DNA of 43,650 nucleotides. Source: an uncultured cyanobacterium (GTDB lineage: Bacteria; Cyanobacteriota; Cyanobacteriia; Cyanobacteriales; Geitlerinemataceae). The notes below the pieces were generated by a model, which did not search any database, had not been told where the DNA came from, and saw only the letters and a program-made list of their open reading frames with translations. The translations under genes were made by a program, and so were the position numbers. Positions 17,689-26,939 of this stretch are shown one piece after another. Position 1 is the stretch's first letter. Each line of letters starts with the position of its first letter. The stretch lies in the NCBI GenBank assembly GCA_937899645.1, contig CALCCD010000088.1, forward strand, positions 1 through 43,650, given 5' to 3'.

Positions 17689-20271
17689 ATGAAATTTCCT
17701 AAGTTTTCCCTGCTGGCGATTCTGGCGGGGACGGCTAGCTTTTGCACCGCAGTTGCGTTCGGGGCTCCGAGCCGCGCGATCGAGCCCGGTGAAACCAGCG
17801 GCCAGCTCGATGTGAGTAACCCCACGCTCCAAGACGGCAGCTATTACTCGACCCACGATATGCCCATCGAGGCCGGGGAGGGTCTGGCGATCGACCTGGT
17901 GTCCGACGAGTTCGACCCCTACCTGCTACTGCTCGACCCCGACGGCAACCAGATCGCCAGCGACGACGACAGCGGCATCGGCGACGACGCCCGTATCCTG
18001 CTGACCGTGCCCCAATCGGGGATCTACCGCATCTTTGCCAACACCTATTCGGCAGGCGAAACCGGCGGCTATGTCCTGCGCTGGGGCGAAGCGAGCCCAG
18101 AGGCGATCGCTCAGTACGACGCCAGCAAAGAATTCGAGCGCGGCATTGCGCTCTACGATCGCGGTCAGTACCAGGCGTCGGTGCAGCCCTTCGAGACGGC
18201 GCTGGTGGCGCTGCAAGACATCGGCGATCGAGCGGCGGAAGCGCGGCTGCGGTCGTACCTGGGGATGAGCTACTACTTCCTCGGAAATCTGTCCGGCTCG
18301 CTGTCGATGTTGCAGGAGTCCGTGACAATCGCCGAGGCCGAGGGCAATACGGCGCAGCTTTTGACCTCGCGGCTCAATCTGGCATCGGTTTACAACGCCT
18401 TGGGCCGCTACGAAGACAGTCTGGAGTCCAATCGCGAAACCCACGAGCTGGCCAGTGCGGCGGGCGATCGCTTTGTTGAGGCGGCGACGGCGGGCAATAT
18501 GGCGCTGATTCACCGCCGCCTCGGGCAATACGATCGGGCGATCGTGCTGCACCGCGAAGCCCACGACCTGTTTCAGGAACTCGGCGAGGTGCGTGATGCG
18601 GCCTACGCGCTGAGCAATCTGTCGCTGGTCTACCAGCAAACCGACCGCTACGTCGAAGCCGTCGAGGTGGGGCGCGAGCTACTGGTGCTGTTCGAGGAAA
18701 TCGGCGATCGGCGCGGCCAGGGTCTGGTGCTCGGCAACCTCAGCGCAGCGCACAACAATCTCGACGAGTTCGATGCGGCGATCGAGGCTTCCAAGCAAGC
18801 GATCGCCATCTTTCGCGAGATTGGCGATCGGCGCGAGCTGGCCTTCGCGCTCCACAATATCGGCAGCGTCTACAAGCAGACCGACGAACTCGATAAGGCC
18901 GAAACCGCGCTCTACGAAGCGATCGACTTGCTCGATGAAATGCGATCGCCCGACCTGAGCGACAGCGATCGCGTCTCGCTGTTCGAGACTCAGCTCGGCT
19001 CCTTCGAGCTATTGCAGGACATCCTGCTTCGCCAGGGTAAATGGGACAAAACCCTGGAGGTCACCGAACGCAGCCGCGCCCGCGCCTTTGTGTTTTTGCT
19101 CGAGCAGCAACTTCAGCAGGACACGGCCGCCTTCGAGCCGACGCCGCCGACGGTCGACGACATGCGCGCGATCGCCCGCGAGCACGACGCCACCCTCGTC
19201 CAGTACCTCCAGCTCAACAATTACATCATCGTTTGGGTCATTCACCCGGACGGGCGCATCTTTGGGGAAGGTATTCCGCTCGACGATCTCGAGATCTCCC
19301 TCGACGGATTGATTATGGCCTCGCGCTGTCCGACCGCGCGCTGCGAACATCGCGTGCTATCCGATATGCGAGGCTCGGGAACGTTCGACCCGCAGGTGAC
19401 GCGCGATGCGGTTTCGGACTTCGATCGCGGCGCGATCGCCGAGTCCAGCGGCCTCCAGCAGCAGCTTCACGAAATCCTGATCGACCCGATCGCCGAACAT
19501 TTGCCCACCGACCCGAACGACACCGTTATTTTTATCCCCGACGGCTCGCTATTTCTGGTGGCCTTCCCCGCGCTGCAAGATTCAGCGGGCACGCACCTGA
19601 TCGAAAAACATACGATGTCGATCGCTCCGGCGATCGAGGTACTGGGAAAAACTCGCCAGCTCGCCGAGCGCCGCCTCGACAACGACTCGATCCTGATCGT
19701 CGGCAACCCGACCATGCCCGCTGGGCTGACGCCACTGGCCGGAGCCCAAGACGAAGGCGAGCAAATCGCCGATCTCTGGTCGACGGTCATGCTGACCGCC
19801 AACGAGGCGACCGAAACGCGGATAATTTCCGAGATGCCCGACGCGCGGGTGATTCACTTAGCGACCCACGGAATTTTCGACGATCGGGCCGGACTCTCGA
19901 GTGCGATCGCCCTCGCACCCTCGGGTGAAGACGACGGCTGGCTGACGGCGGCAGAAATTCTCGACCTGTCGCTAAATGCCGACCTCGTGGCGCTGAGTGC
20001 GTGCAGTACCGGTCTGGGAAGAATCTCGGGCGATGGCGTTATCGGTCTATCGCGATCGCTGATGGTCTCCGGCGTGCCGAGCGTGCTGGTCTCGCTCTGG
20101 AATGTCAACGATCGCGCCACGACTGAGTTGATGGTGGAGTTCTATAAAGCCTGGCAGAGCGACGAGCTCACGAAAGCCCAGGCGCTGCGGCAGGCCATGC
20201 TCGCTGTCAAAGAGCAGTACCCGAGCCCGTACTACTGGGCGGCGTTCGCGCTGATCGGCGAGCCGGAGTAA
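17689..20271 (+). CDS. Exported PPC-TPR-CHAT protein (caspase-like protease fold)
   Basis: An 860-residue protein. The signal peptide ends near AFGAPSRA (residue 30). Residues of about 35-135 form a pre-peptidase C-terminal (PPC) beta domain (DPYLLLLDPDGNQIASDDDSG, GIYRIFANTY). About 145-420 hold seven or so TPR repeats (for example NLASVYNALGRYEDSLE, NIGSVYKQTDELDKAETAL). From about 490 to the end is a CHAT domain. The His-Cys dyad is intact: His727 in HLATHGIF and Cys772 in LSACSTGLG. CHAT peptidases are caspase relatives; gene context often links them to programmed death or conflict, and substrates of cyanobacterial exported forms are unknown. It ends three bases before the convergent bactofilin gene. 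Confidence 0.92.
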   Translation: MKFPKFSLLAILAGTASFCTAVAFGAPSRAIEPGETSGQLDVSNPTLQDGSYYSTHDMPIEAGEGLAIDLVSDEFDPYLLLLDPDGNQIASDDDSGIGDDARILLTVPQSGIYRIFANTYSAGETGGYVLRWGEASPEAIAQYDASKEFERGIALYDRGQYQASVQPFETALVALQDIGDRAAEARLRSYLGMSYYFLGNLSGSLSMLQESVTIAEAEGNTAQLLTSRLNLASVYNALGRYEDSLESNRETHELASAAGDRFVEAATAGNMALIHRRLGQYDRAIVLHREAHDLFQELGEVRDAAYALSNLSLVYQQTDRYVEAVEVGRELLVLFEEIGDRRGQGLVLGNLSAAHNNLDEFDAAIEASKQAIAIFREIGDRRELAFALHNIGSVYKQTDELDKAETALYEAIDLLDEMRSPDLSDSDRVSLFETQLGSFELLQDILLRQGKWDKTLEVTERSRARAFVFLLEQQLQQDTAAFEPTPPTVDDMRAIAREHDATLVQYLQLNNYIIVWVIHPDGRIFGEGIPLDDLEISLDGLIMASRCPTARCEHRVLSDMRGSGTFDPQVTRDAVSDFDRGAIAESSGLQQQLHEILIDPIAEHLPTDPNDTVIFIPDGSLFLVAFPALQDSAGTHLIEKHTMSIAPAIEVLGKTRQLAERRLDNDSILIVGNPTMPAGLTPLAGAQDEGEQIADLWSTVMLTANEATETRIISEMPDARVIHLATHGIFDDRAGLSSAIALAPSGEDDGWLTAAEILDLSLNADLVALSACSTGLGRISGDGVIGLSRSLMVSGVPSVLVSLWNVNDRATTELMVEFYKAWQSDELTKAQALRQAMLAVKEQYPSPYYWAAFALIGEPE

Positions 20272-20274
20272 AGG

Positions 20275-20706
20275 TCAGGCGCGCGGGCGATCGAGCGGGG
20301 CGATCGATTCGGGAAGCTGGAGGCTGGGCTCGCTAGGCGGTAGCGCCGGGCCGCCTTCCTCTTCCGTGGAGATATAGCCGATGTAGTGCGCGCCTTCGTT
20401 GATTTGCAGTGACTGGGCGCTAACGTCGCCTTCCAGGTAGGCCGTGCTGCTGAGGGTTAGCTTACCCGTCGCGATCGTGCGAGCCTTAACGCGACCGTAG
20501 ACGAGAATATTGTGGCCGCGCAGTTCAGCGCCCTCGATCGAGCCCTCGACGGAAATTTCGATATCGCCCTGCGCTTCGACGTTGCCGCGTAGCGCGCCAT
20601 CCACGCGCAGGGCTCCCGCTGTCTTCAGGTTGCCGTTAAACTCGCTCCCCGACCCGAGATAGGTCATCGAAGACTTTGCAGAGGCAGACTTGCGCTTGAA
20701 AAACAT
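20275..20706 (-). CDS. Bactofilin
   Basis: A 143-residue bactofilin (polymer-forming cytoskeletal protein). Its core is a beta-helix of short repeats: FNGNLKTAGALRVDGALRGNVEAQ, IEISVEGSIEGAEL, NILVYGRVKARTIATGKLTLS and AYLEGDVSAQSLQINEGA. A short basic N-terminal tail may touch the membrane, and a Pro-rich tail follows the core. Bactofilins form nucleotide-free filaments that position wall enzymes. An M23 endopeptidase gene lies 81 bases upstream on the same strand, a pairing found in many bacteria and known to set cell shape. Confidence 0.93.
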   Translation of the reverse strand: MFFKRKSASAKSSMTYLGSGSEFNGNLKTAGALRVDGALRGNVEAQGDIEISVEGSIEGAELRGHNILVYGRVKARTIATGKLTLSSTAYLEGDVSAQSLQINEGAHYIGYISTEEEGGPALPPSEPSLQLPESIAPLDRPRA

Positions 20707-20787
20707 AGTCCAACAGGTGAAGAGCTGAATGCGCCAAAACCGAACGAAGAAAACTTCCGGATTTATGGTGAGCGATCGAAAGCTAAC

Positions 20788-21687
20788 CTACGGGCGGTTT
20801 GCCTCGGGCGGACGGGCCGCGGACGGCGACGGCGGCTTGAGGAAGTTTTCCGGATCGAGGTGCTTGTCTTCGAGACGAACCTCGTAGTGCAGGTGCGGCC
20901 CGGTCGAGCGGCCCGTATTGCCCAGCTCGCCGACCGTGTCACCTCGCTTCACCGCATCGCCAACCTCGACGCTAATTTCAGACAGGTGAGCGTACACCGT
21001 CTGGTAGCCGTATTCGTGTTGAAGAGTCACCTGATTGCCGTAGCCGCCGTAGTAACCCGCCTCGATCACGGTTCCCGGTGCGGTCGCCAGGATCGGCGCG
21101 CCGTAATAATCGACAAAGTCGATTCCCCGATGGAACTCCGTACCGCCCCAGCCGAACGGATTCGGCCGCTTGCCGAAGTGCGAAGTGATCTCTGCCGAAT
21201 CGGCGATCGGCATACTGTTGGGAATCGCCTCTTCGTAGGCCAGCGTCGCTTCAATGGCCGGACGCACGTCGTTGGAAAGCTGGCGCTGGAGATAGGCCGA
21301 AAGCTGACGGGCGTTGGCGAGCTTCGCGAGGGTGTCAGCCTCGAGGTCGGGCAAATCGCTGGAGATCGAACCGCCACGTCCGCCGGTTTCGTCGGTCTGG
21401 CGCGAAGAGGTTACGTCCGTGTCGCCGGAGCGCTCGCGTAGCAGGTCGAGTTCGCGCTCGAGGGCCTCAATCTGCTCGATTACTTCCTGAGCCTGACGGT
21501 TTAGCTCTACCTGTCGGGCGCGGATATCGGCGCGCTGGTGGTGTATCAAGCTAGCAGTCGCCGCTCCGGCCAGGGCTACCGCGATCGCTGCGCGCGTCAA
21601 CCAAATGGGCCTGAACCGCAAGACCCAGGGATTTTGTCCCGTGCGGCTCAGCCATAGTGTGTAGTACTCAGGGATGCGTCGCTTCAT
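20788..21687 (-). CDS. Membrane-anchored M23 endopeptidase (bactofilin partner)
   Basis: A 299-residue protein with a basic cytoplasmic N-terminus, one transmembrane helix (about residues 30-50, WLTRAAIAVALAGAATASLI), a coiled coil (about 58-90, IEQIEALERELDLLRER) and a C-terminal LytM domain. M23 residues are present: HRGIDFVDYYG (His, Asp), YAHLSEISV and GPHLHYEV. The active site faces the periplasm and cuts peptidoglycan cross-links. The ATG at 21687 begins the typical family N-terminus MKRRIPEYYTLWLSR; a longer frame to 21858 is not supported. The bactofilin gene follows, so the two probably form an operon. Confidence 0.92.
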   Translation of the reverse strand: MKRRIPEYYTLWLSRTGQNPWVLRFRPIWLTRAAIAVALAGAATASLIHHQRADIRARQVELNRQAQEVIEQIEALERELDLLRERSGDTDVTSSRQTDETGGRGGSISSDLPDLEADTLAKLANARQLSAYLQRQLSNDVRPAIEATLAYEEAIPNSMPIADSAEITSHFGKRPNPFGWGGTEFHRGIDFVDYYGAPILATAPGTVIEAGYYGGYGNQVTLQHEYGYQTVYAHLSEISVEVGDAVKRGDTVGELGNTGRSTGPHLHYEVRLEDKHLDPENFLKPPSPSAARPPEANRP

Positions 21688-21916
21688 AGGAATTAAGAGG
21701 CCCGGATTGGAAAGCTTGACGACAGGACGTGTAACGTAGGTTGCAACATCGCTCGGCGCAAGCCATTCGGCTGGCGTACTGGCGATCGATCGCAGGCCGA
21801 CCGCAGTTTTACCTAGATTGAATCCGCAATGCGCAAAATTCAGATTCAAAACTAGCACTAATCTGCGGAAAGATTAAATTTTAAGAAAGATCCGGAGCGG
21901 CACGGGGATCGCGACG

Positions 21917-23683
21917 TTAGGACGATCGTGCGCCTTCAAGCGGGTCGATCGCCTCCGTAGGAACGCTTTTGGAATGACTGTTGGGCGGGGCGGAATTCGC
22001 CTGCGAGCGCAGCTCGACGGTGGGGATGGCGATCGCGATCCCGGCCTGCTCGAAGGCGTGTTTGAGGCGGCGGCGATATTCACGCCCCACGTCCCACTGC
22101 GAGAGCGGCGCGGTCTTGATCCACTGCAAGATCTCCACGCCGCGATCGTCGAGGCGATCGATGCCAATTAGCAGCACCGGTTCAATGATGCGAGCGCGCC
22201 AGTCCGGGTCGGCGTGCAGCGCTTCGCTGACCTCGCGCATCAGCGCCATCGCTTCGGTCGGATCGGCCTCGCGACTGATACGAATCCGGAAGTCCGTGCG
22301 CGACCATTCGTTGGTCATATTGTGAACGTAGGCAATCTGGCTGTTGGGAATGACGCTGAGGCGACCGCCATCGCCGCGAATTTTCGTCACCCGCAGCCCG
22401 ACGGCCTCCACGAGACCGAAAGCGACCCCCACGTCAATCACGTCGCCGACCGCAAATTGGTCTTCCCAAAGGATCAAGATGCCGGTGATGAAGTCTTTGA
22501 TCGGGTTCTGAAGGACGACGGTCAGCGCCGCACCGAAGATTCCCGCCCCGGCCAGCACCGAGCCGATCGAAAATGGCTGCAAACTGAGGAGAACCGTCAG
22601 GCCGATCGCGCCGACGATCAGCCGCATCAGACCCGAAAGGGCGACGGAGAGGGTCGGCAGGCGTTGGGACACGCGCTTCGAGGCGACGGTGGTCAGCGCT
22701 TGCTGCTCGCCCCAGGCTTCCAGGCTGCGATCGATAAAGATGTCGCCGATGCGGTTCACCAGACGGGTGATAAGGACGATGGTGGCGAGCTGAAGCGGGA
22801 AACCTAGCAGCCACCCGGCCACCTCGCGCGTGGCGGAAAACTGCGCCAGGATCGCGATCGAGCTGCCGAGCCAGACGACGACCTCCGCGATCGTCACGAT
22901 ATTGCTCACGAGGCGATAGACCTTTTTCCGCCGCTGCGGAGACTCGTACTGGAGGGCGGACTCTTCGCTTTGTCCGGGGAGCGGGCAGGCGAGACGTTCG
23001 CGCAGGCGGCGTTCCTGACGGTCGATCGCCTTGTTCAGTCGGTACAGCCCGAAACCGAGCAGCAGCGCGACGATGCCCGTGACGATCGCGATTTGCTTGC
23101 GACGGTTGCGTGCTTCCGGTTGGCGAGCTTCATGGGCGGTGACGATCGCCCGATCGAGTTCTTCGCGCCAGGTTTCGGCGAGCGACTCTTGGGACTGGCG
23201 CGCCCAGCGAGCATCGAGGGTGGTGACGGTGAGGATGACTCGCGAGCTGAGGTTTTCCGCGTCCGACGCCATCAGGACAGGCTGGCTGTTGAGCTGGGCG
23301 ATCGAGACGGTGAAGCTTTCGGGTTCGAGACCTTGGGACAGGATCGTTTCGATGTCGGCTTGGATGCTGCGGGTGCGGCGCTCGACGCGTCGGATGTCGG
23401 CGGTATTTTCGGTGAGTTCGGCGGTCAGGACGATCGCGGTGGCGGTTCCGTCGATGGTCAGGGGCACGTATTCGAGGTCGGCGGTTTGTTTGACGGTGGT
23501 GTTGGCAGGGGCAGTGATGTTGAGCTGGGCGAGGGGGGTGTTTTGCGCGTGGAGGGGCAGGATGGCAATCGCGAGGGTCAGCAACACGGCGAGGCTGAAG
23601 GTGACGACCGACGCTCTGAAACGGCGGCTCGATCGCGCGACGATCCGCTGGGCTGTACGAACGAGCGATCGAATTAGCACCAC
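21917..23683 (-). CDS. Small-conductance mechanosensitive channel, MscS family
   Basis: A 588-residue protein. It starts with GTG at 23683 (GGAGAAG just upstream). A signal peptide or first helix ends at LPLHAQ, followed by a periplasmic domain of about 140 residues and four or five transmembrane helices. The MscS core is clear: pore-lining LAGAGIFGAALTVVLQNPIKDFITGILI, then the beta domain VGDVIDVGVAFGLVEAVGLR with IPNSQIAYVHNMT. The C-terminal alpha/beta cage ends at about residue 560, before a disordered tail. It releases solutes on osmotic down-shock. The extra periplasmic part marks it as one of the long cyanobacterial MscS-like proteins. Confidence 0.93.
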   Translation of the reverse strand: MVLIRSLVRTAQRIVARSSRRFRASVVTFSLAVLLTLAIAILPLHAQNTPLAQLNITAPANTTVKQTADLEYVPLTIDGTATAIVLTAELTENTADIRRVERRTRSIQADIETILSQGLEPESFTVSIAQLNSQPVLMASDAENLSSRVILTVTTLDARWARQSQESLAETWREELDRAIVTAHEARQPEARNRRKQIAIVTGIVALLLGFGLYRLNKAIDRQERRLRERLACPLPGQSEESALQYESPQRRKKVYRLVSNIVTIAEVVVWLGSSIAILAQFSATREVAGWLLGFPLQLATIVLITRLVNRIGDIFIDRSLEAWGEQQALTTVASKRVSQRLPTLSVALSGLMRLIVGAIGLTVLLSLQPFSIGSVLAGAGIFGAALTVVLQNPIKDFITGILILWEDQFAVGDVIDVGVAFGLVEAVGLRVTKIRGDGGRLSVIPNSQIAYVHNMTNEWSRTDFRIRISREADPTEAMALMREVSEALHADPDWRARIIEPVLLIGIDRLDDRGVEILQWIKTAPLSQWDVGREYRRRLKHAFEQAGIAIAIPTVELRSQANSAPPNSHSKSVPTEAIDPLEGARSS

Positions 23684-23830
23684 GTAAAACTTCTCCGGAG
23701 CAGAACCTCCCCTGTCCTAACGTTTCGGTCTCGAAAGGTTCATCTACCGTTGGGCAGAGGCGGCGAGTTTGTCTGTGGAGAATGTTAGCAATTGCGCGAT
23801 CTTTGACGACAAACGGAGTTTCTTGCCACT

Positions 23831-24028
23831 AGACCTCTTGCACGGATTGCAAAGGTCGGGATTCGAGCACTGAGCGGAGTCGTTGGCGTAGCCTTCGCGC
23901 AACGAATAGTGCGGCCACTTTTCGCGATATCACCCAGGCTATCGGCGAGGCCGACGCTTCGCGAACGACTCCGCTCAGCCTTCGAGATTTCGTTTTTTCT
24001 GAGCCCACAATCTTTGTGCAAGAGGTCT
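23831..24028. mobile_element. MITE-like element A (198 bp, non-autonomous)
   Basis: AGACCTCTTGCAC at the left end and its exact complement GTGCAAGAGGTCT at the right end bound a 198-base segment with no gene. Both ends are flanked by ACT, a possible 3-bp target duplication. A second inverted pair lies inside: CTGAGCGGAGTCGTT near 23870 against AACGACTCCGCTCAG near 23964-23978. The whole unit can therefore fold into one long hairpin, as MITEs do. The parent transposase is not in the window. Confidence 0.75.
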
Positions 24029-24120
24029 ACTGACGATCGAAGAGAAAGTTTGACTGAGACGATCCCGAGGGGGAATTCGATTCGCAGAGGGAATTAGGGC
24101 CGCAACAACAAAAAGAGAAC

Positions 24121-24228
24121 TAATACCAATCACTCAAAGTCTAGCTACAGATGGTAAGTCTAGGACTGAAGCTTGGCTGGTAATCTAGGTCACCCATCTG
24201 TAGTTTTACTTTCCAGGCTTGGTATAAG
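24121..24228. mobile_element. MITE-like element B (108 bp) overlapping the end of the FGE-like gene
   Basis: The first and last 34 bases are imperfect inverted repeats. The shared blocks are TACCAA at the tips, AAAGT in the middle and CTACAGATGG (24145-24154) against CCATCTGTAG (24194-24203). The tip TAATACCAA resembles ends of small palindromic elements common in cyanobacteria. The right arm covers the last codons and stop of the neighbouring gene. Confidence 0.7.
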
Positions 24229-25093
24229 ATTCGTTTGCAGGCCGTAGGACGTCGGACGCAGAACAAGCTACCCGAACCCCCAGATGGGAGTTGCGTGCTT
24301 TGCGCGTCTCGCAGAACCGATATGCAGAGCGGCAATACTTCGGGCTGCTGAGCCAAGCACCGCCACGCTTCACCCGCCTCGTTGAGTTTCGATGCTGCCA
24401 GGGATCTTCACACCACTCGAAGACGTTGCCGTGCACGTCGTACAGTCCCCAGGCGTTGGGCGGAAAGCTGCCAACCTCGATCGTGCCCTGACGGAATTCG
24501 CCGACGGAGCCTTTTGCATAGGTGTGCGTCCCGTTGTAGTTCGCGATCGCAGTCGTTAACGTCCCGCCACATGCAAACGGGGTCGTCGTCCCGGCACGAC
24601 AGGCATATTCCCATTCGACATCGCTCGGCAAGCGGTACATGTTCCCCGTCAAGCGCGACAGTCGCGCGCAAAATTCTTTCGCTTCATCCCAGCTGACTTG
24701 TTCTACAGGATGTCGCTCGCCTTTGAAGCGAGAAGGATCGAAATCGAGCGTGCACTTCACCGGCGGTAATTGCGCGACGGCTTGCCATTGTGCTTGCGTC
24801 ACGGCGTAACGCCCCATCCAAAACTCCGACACGCTTACTTGAAGCTCGTAGCTTTCTACCCAGTCCCAGCGTCCCTCTTCACTTTTTGGCGAGCCGCCTA
24901 AAAACTTTCCACCCGGAATCGCAACCATATCGAGGCTCACCGCTCCGATCTGCTCGGTGAAATACCGCACCACGATCGGCTTGCGCTCGAGAACGTTTCC
25001 CGCATCGTCTACCCTGACGGTCTCTTCGCCGATCGTGGCAATCGCCCCTGGTTTTCGGCTCGGCACTAAATCTTCTCCCGAAAGCCGATCCAT
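24206..25093 (-). CDS. FGE-sulfatase (SUMF1/EgtB/PvdO-fold) family protein
   Basis: A 295-residue protein. The fold's landmarks run in order: MVAIPGGKFLGGSP (about residue 56), MGRYAVTQAQWQAV, HPVEQVSWDEAKEFCARLS, YRLPSDVEWEYACRAG, PNAWGLYDVHGNVFEWCED and VKRGGAWLSSPKYCRSAYR. Such cyanobacterial proteins are usually called formylglycine-generating-enzyme-like. However, the second of the two active-site Cys of true FGE (five residues after YC) is absent, so sulfatase activation is not supported. The ATG at 25093 and a TTG at 25102 are both possible starts. After the usual end (LGVRVACS) there is an odd tail of about 20 residues, and its last six (YTKPGK) and stop come from MITE-like element B. 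Confidence 0.85.
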   Translation of the reverse strand: MDRLSGEDLVPSRKPGAIATIGEETVRVDDAGNVLERKPIVVRYFTEQIGAVSLDMVAIPGGKFLGGSPKSEEGRWDWVESYELQVSVSEFWMGRYAVTQAQWQAVAQLPPVKCTLDFDPSRFKGERHPVEQVSWDEAKEFCARLSRLTGNMYRLPSDVEWEYACRAGTTTPFACGGTLTTAIANYNGTHTYAKGSVGEFRQGTIEVGSFPPNAWGLYDVHGNVFEWCEDPWQHRNSTRRVKRGGAWLSSPKYCRSAYRFCETRKARNSHLGVRVACSASDVLRPANESYTKPGK

Positions 25094-25191
25094 ACCGCAC
25101 AAAACGCAACCACCCCATCATGCCCGATCGCCCCACTGCCGAACCGCAATCCCGACCGCTACTCTAGAGACGCAGCATCCCCCCAAAGTCG

Positions 25192-25506
25192 ATGATCCAA
25201 CAGCTCTTCGATCGCCTTTCCGGCAAAACCGACGATCGCGTCAAAGCCAACATTGAAATCTACACCTGGCAAACTTGCCCCTACTGCATCCGCGCCAAAA
25301 TGCTCCTCTGGTGGAAAGGCGCAAACTACACCGAATATAAAATCGACGGCGACGAAGATGCCCGCGCCAAAATGGCCGATCGCGCCAACGGTCGCCGCTC
25401 CGTGCCGCAAGTCTTCGTCAACGACGCTCACCTCGGCGGCTGCGACGATATCCATGCCCTCGACGCACGCGGCGAACTCGACCCGCTCCTGGCACAGCCC
25501 GCCTAG
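25192..25506 (+). CDS. grxC: Glutaredoxin 3
   Basis: A 104-residue dithiol glutaredoxin that reduces disulfides and glutathione adducts in the cytoplasm. The active site TCPYCIRAK places the Cys pair at 29 and 32. The glutathione-binding RRSVPQVFVNDAHLGGCDDI region has the cis-Pro and the GG-CDD motif. About 20 extra N-terminal residues (MIQQLFDRLSGKTDDR) precede the thioredoxin fold, as in several cyanobacterial GrxC. It is divergent from the FGE-like gene, with 98 bases between starts. Confidence 0.95.
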   Translation: MIQQLFDRLSGKTDDRVKANIEIYTWQTCPYCIRAKMLLWWKGANYTEYKIDGDEDARAKMADRANGRRSVPQVFVNDAHLGGCDDIHALDARGELDPLLAQPA

Positions 25507-25587
25507 CTCGTTTTTTTGCGTTCCGCCCAGCCCACTAGCCTGCGAGTACCCTTACCGTCCGGGGTCGAGAGATCCCGAGTTCTTGCC

Positions 25588-26877
25588 GTGTTTGCCCAAC
25601 GCCTCTCCTGTTTGCTGCGATCGCCCCGCGCCCTCGGCAGTGTGGCGCTGTTGCTGCTGCTCTCCTCCTGCGCCAATCTGCCGGGAAGCGAAGCGCTGCA
25701 AGACTCGCTCGAAGCCGACCCGGCGCTGCAAACTTCGCCGCTGAACGATTCCGCTACGCCCGAGCCGGACGCCACGCCCGAGCCGGACGAACCCGATGCG
25801 CCCAACGACACCCTGACGCTTCCCGCCAGCTTCCCCGACAGCCTGCCGCAATATCCCGACGCGCAGCTCGTGGACGTGACCGACGACACCGGCTCTGAGG
25901 ACGCCGACCCGCAGACCGTGCGCTGGCAGAGTGATGACGGTCTCAAGACGATACGCGACTTCTACAAGCGCGAACTGGCGCGGCAAAACTGGGCGATCGA
26001 GCAGCGCGTCTGGGGCGCGACCGACTCGAGCTTTACGGTAAATCGCGAGGGCGTGCGGGCAACGGTGACATTAACCGCGCCTGACGATGGCCGTGTCACG
26101 GACATTGCGATCGACTACGCGATCGCCACGGCCAACGAACTCGACCTGGCCGACTCGACCGAAAGCGACGCCGACACAAAGCCAAAAGCTGAAGCCATCG
26201 ATCGCCAGACCGACTTCTCCGATCTCGATTCCGTCGCCGAGCCGCTGCGAGCCAGCGTCGCCGAGGTCGCCGGTTTGGGCATCCTGAGTGCCCAAACTGG
26301 CGACACCTTCGCTCCTGGCGAACCCGCCACGCGCCGCACCTACGTCCGCTGGCTGTTCGACGCCCACAACCGCATCTACGCCGATCGCCCATCGGAGCAG
26401 ATCCGCCCGGTCGAAAACAGCGCCACGATCGCCTTCCAGGACGTACCGAAATCCGACCCCGACTTCGCGATCGTTCAGGGCTTGGCCGAAGCAGGAATCT
26501 TGCCCAGCCCGCTCAACGGCAACGACGCCACGACCCAGTTCCGCCCCGACGAGCCGCTGACCCGCGAGACGCTGGTGGGCTGGAAAGTACCGCTCGATCG
26601 CCGTCGCAGCCTGCCCACCGCTACGATCGACGCGCTGCAAAACACCTGGGGCTTCCAAGACACGGAGCAGATCGATCCGCTGGCGCTACGGGCGCTGCTG
26701 GTGGACTTCCAAAATGGCGATCTATCGGTGGTGCGCCGCACGTTCGGCTATACGACGCTATTCCAGCCGAAGAAGGCGGTGACGCGAGCGGAGGCGGCGG
26801 CGAGTCTGTGGTATTTCGGGTTTCAGGGCGACGGGCGATCGGCGAAAACGGCGTTGGAGTCGGCGGAGATTGACTAA
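25588..26877 (+). CDS. SLH-domain lipoprotein
   Basis: A 429-residue protein. I prefer the GTG at 25588 because it gives a clean lipoprotein signal (RSPRALGSVALLLLLSSCANL, acylated Cys28). A TTG at 25516 would add 24 residues. After the Cys come an acidic Pro-Glu-Pro-Asp linker and a domain of about 90 residues beginning FPDSLPQYPDAQLVDVTDD. Two or three S-layer-homology-like segments follow (about residues 215-405: VAGLGILSAQTGDTFAPGEPATRRTYVRWL; FQDVPKSDPDFAIVQGLAEAGILPS; FQPKKAVTRAEAAASLWYF). SLH repeats attach proteins to wall polymers in cyanobacteria. The gene starts soon after grxC on the same strand. Confidence 0.82.
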   Translation: MFAQRLSCLLRSPRALGSVALLLLLSSCANLPGSEALQDSLEADPALQTSPLNDSATPEPDATPEPDEPDAPNDTLTLPASFPDSLPQYPDAQLVDVTDDTGSEDADPQTVRWQSDDGLKTIRDFYKRELARQNWAIEQRVWGATDSSFTVNREGVRATVTLTAPDDGRVTDIAIDYAIATANELDLADSTESDADTKPKAEAIDRQTDFSDLDSVAEPLRASVAEVAGLGILSAQTGDTFAPGEPATRRTYVRWLFDAHNRIYADRPSEQIRPVENSATIAFQDVPKSDPDFAIVQGLAEAGILPSPLNGNDATTQFRPDEPLTRETLVGWKVPLDRRRSLPTATIDALQNTWGFQDTEQIDPLALRALLVDFQNGDLSVVRRTFGYTTLFQPKKAVTRAEAAASLWYFGFQGDGRSAKTALESAEID

Positions 26878-26939
26878 CATCTGATTAGCATCGAATACCT
26901 CAAGCGTTACCGCTAATCTTGGGATAAATAAGTTTAGAG

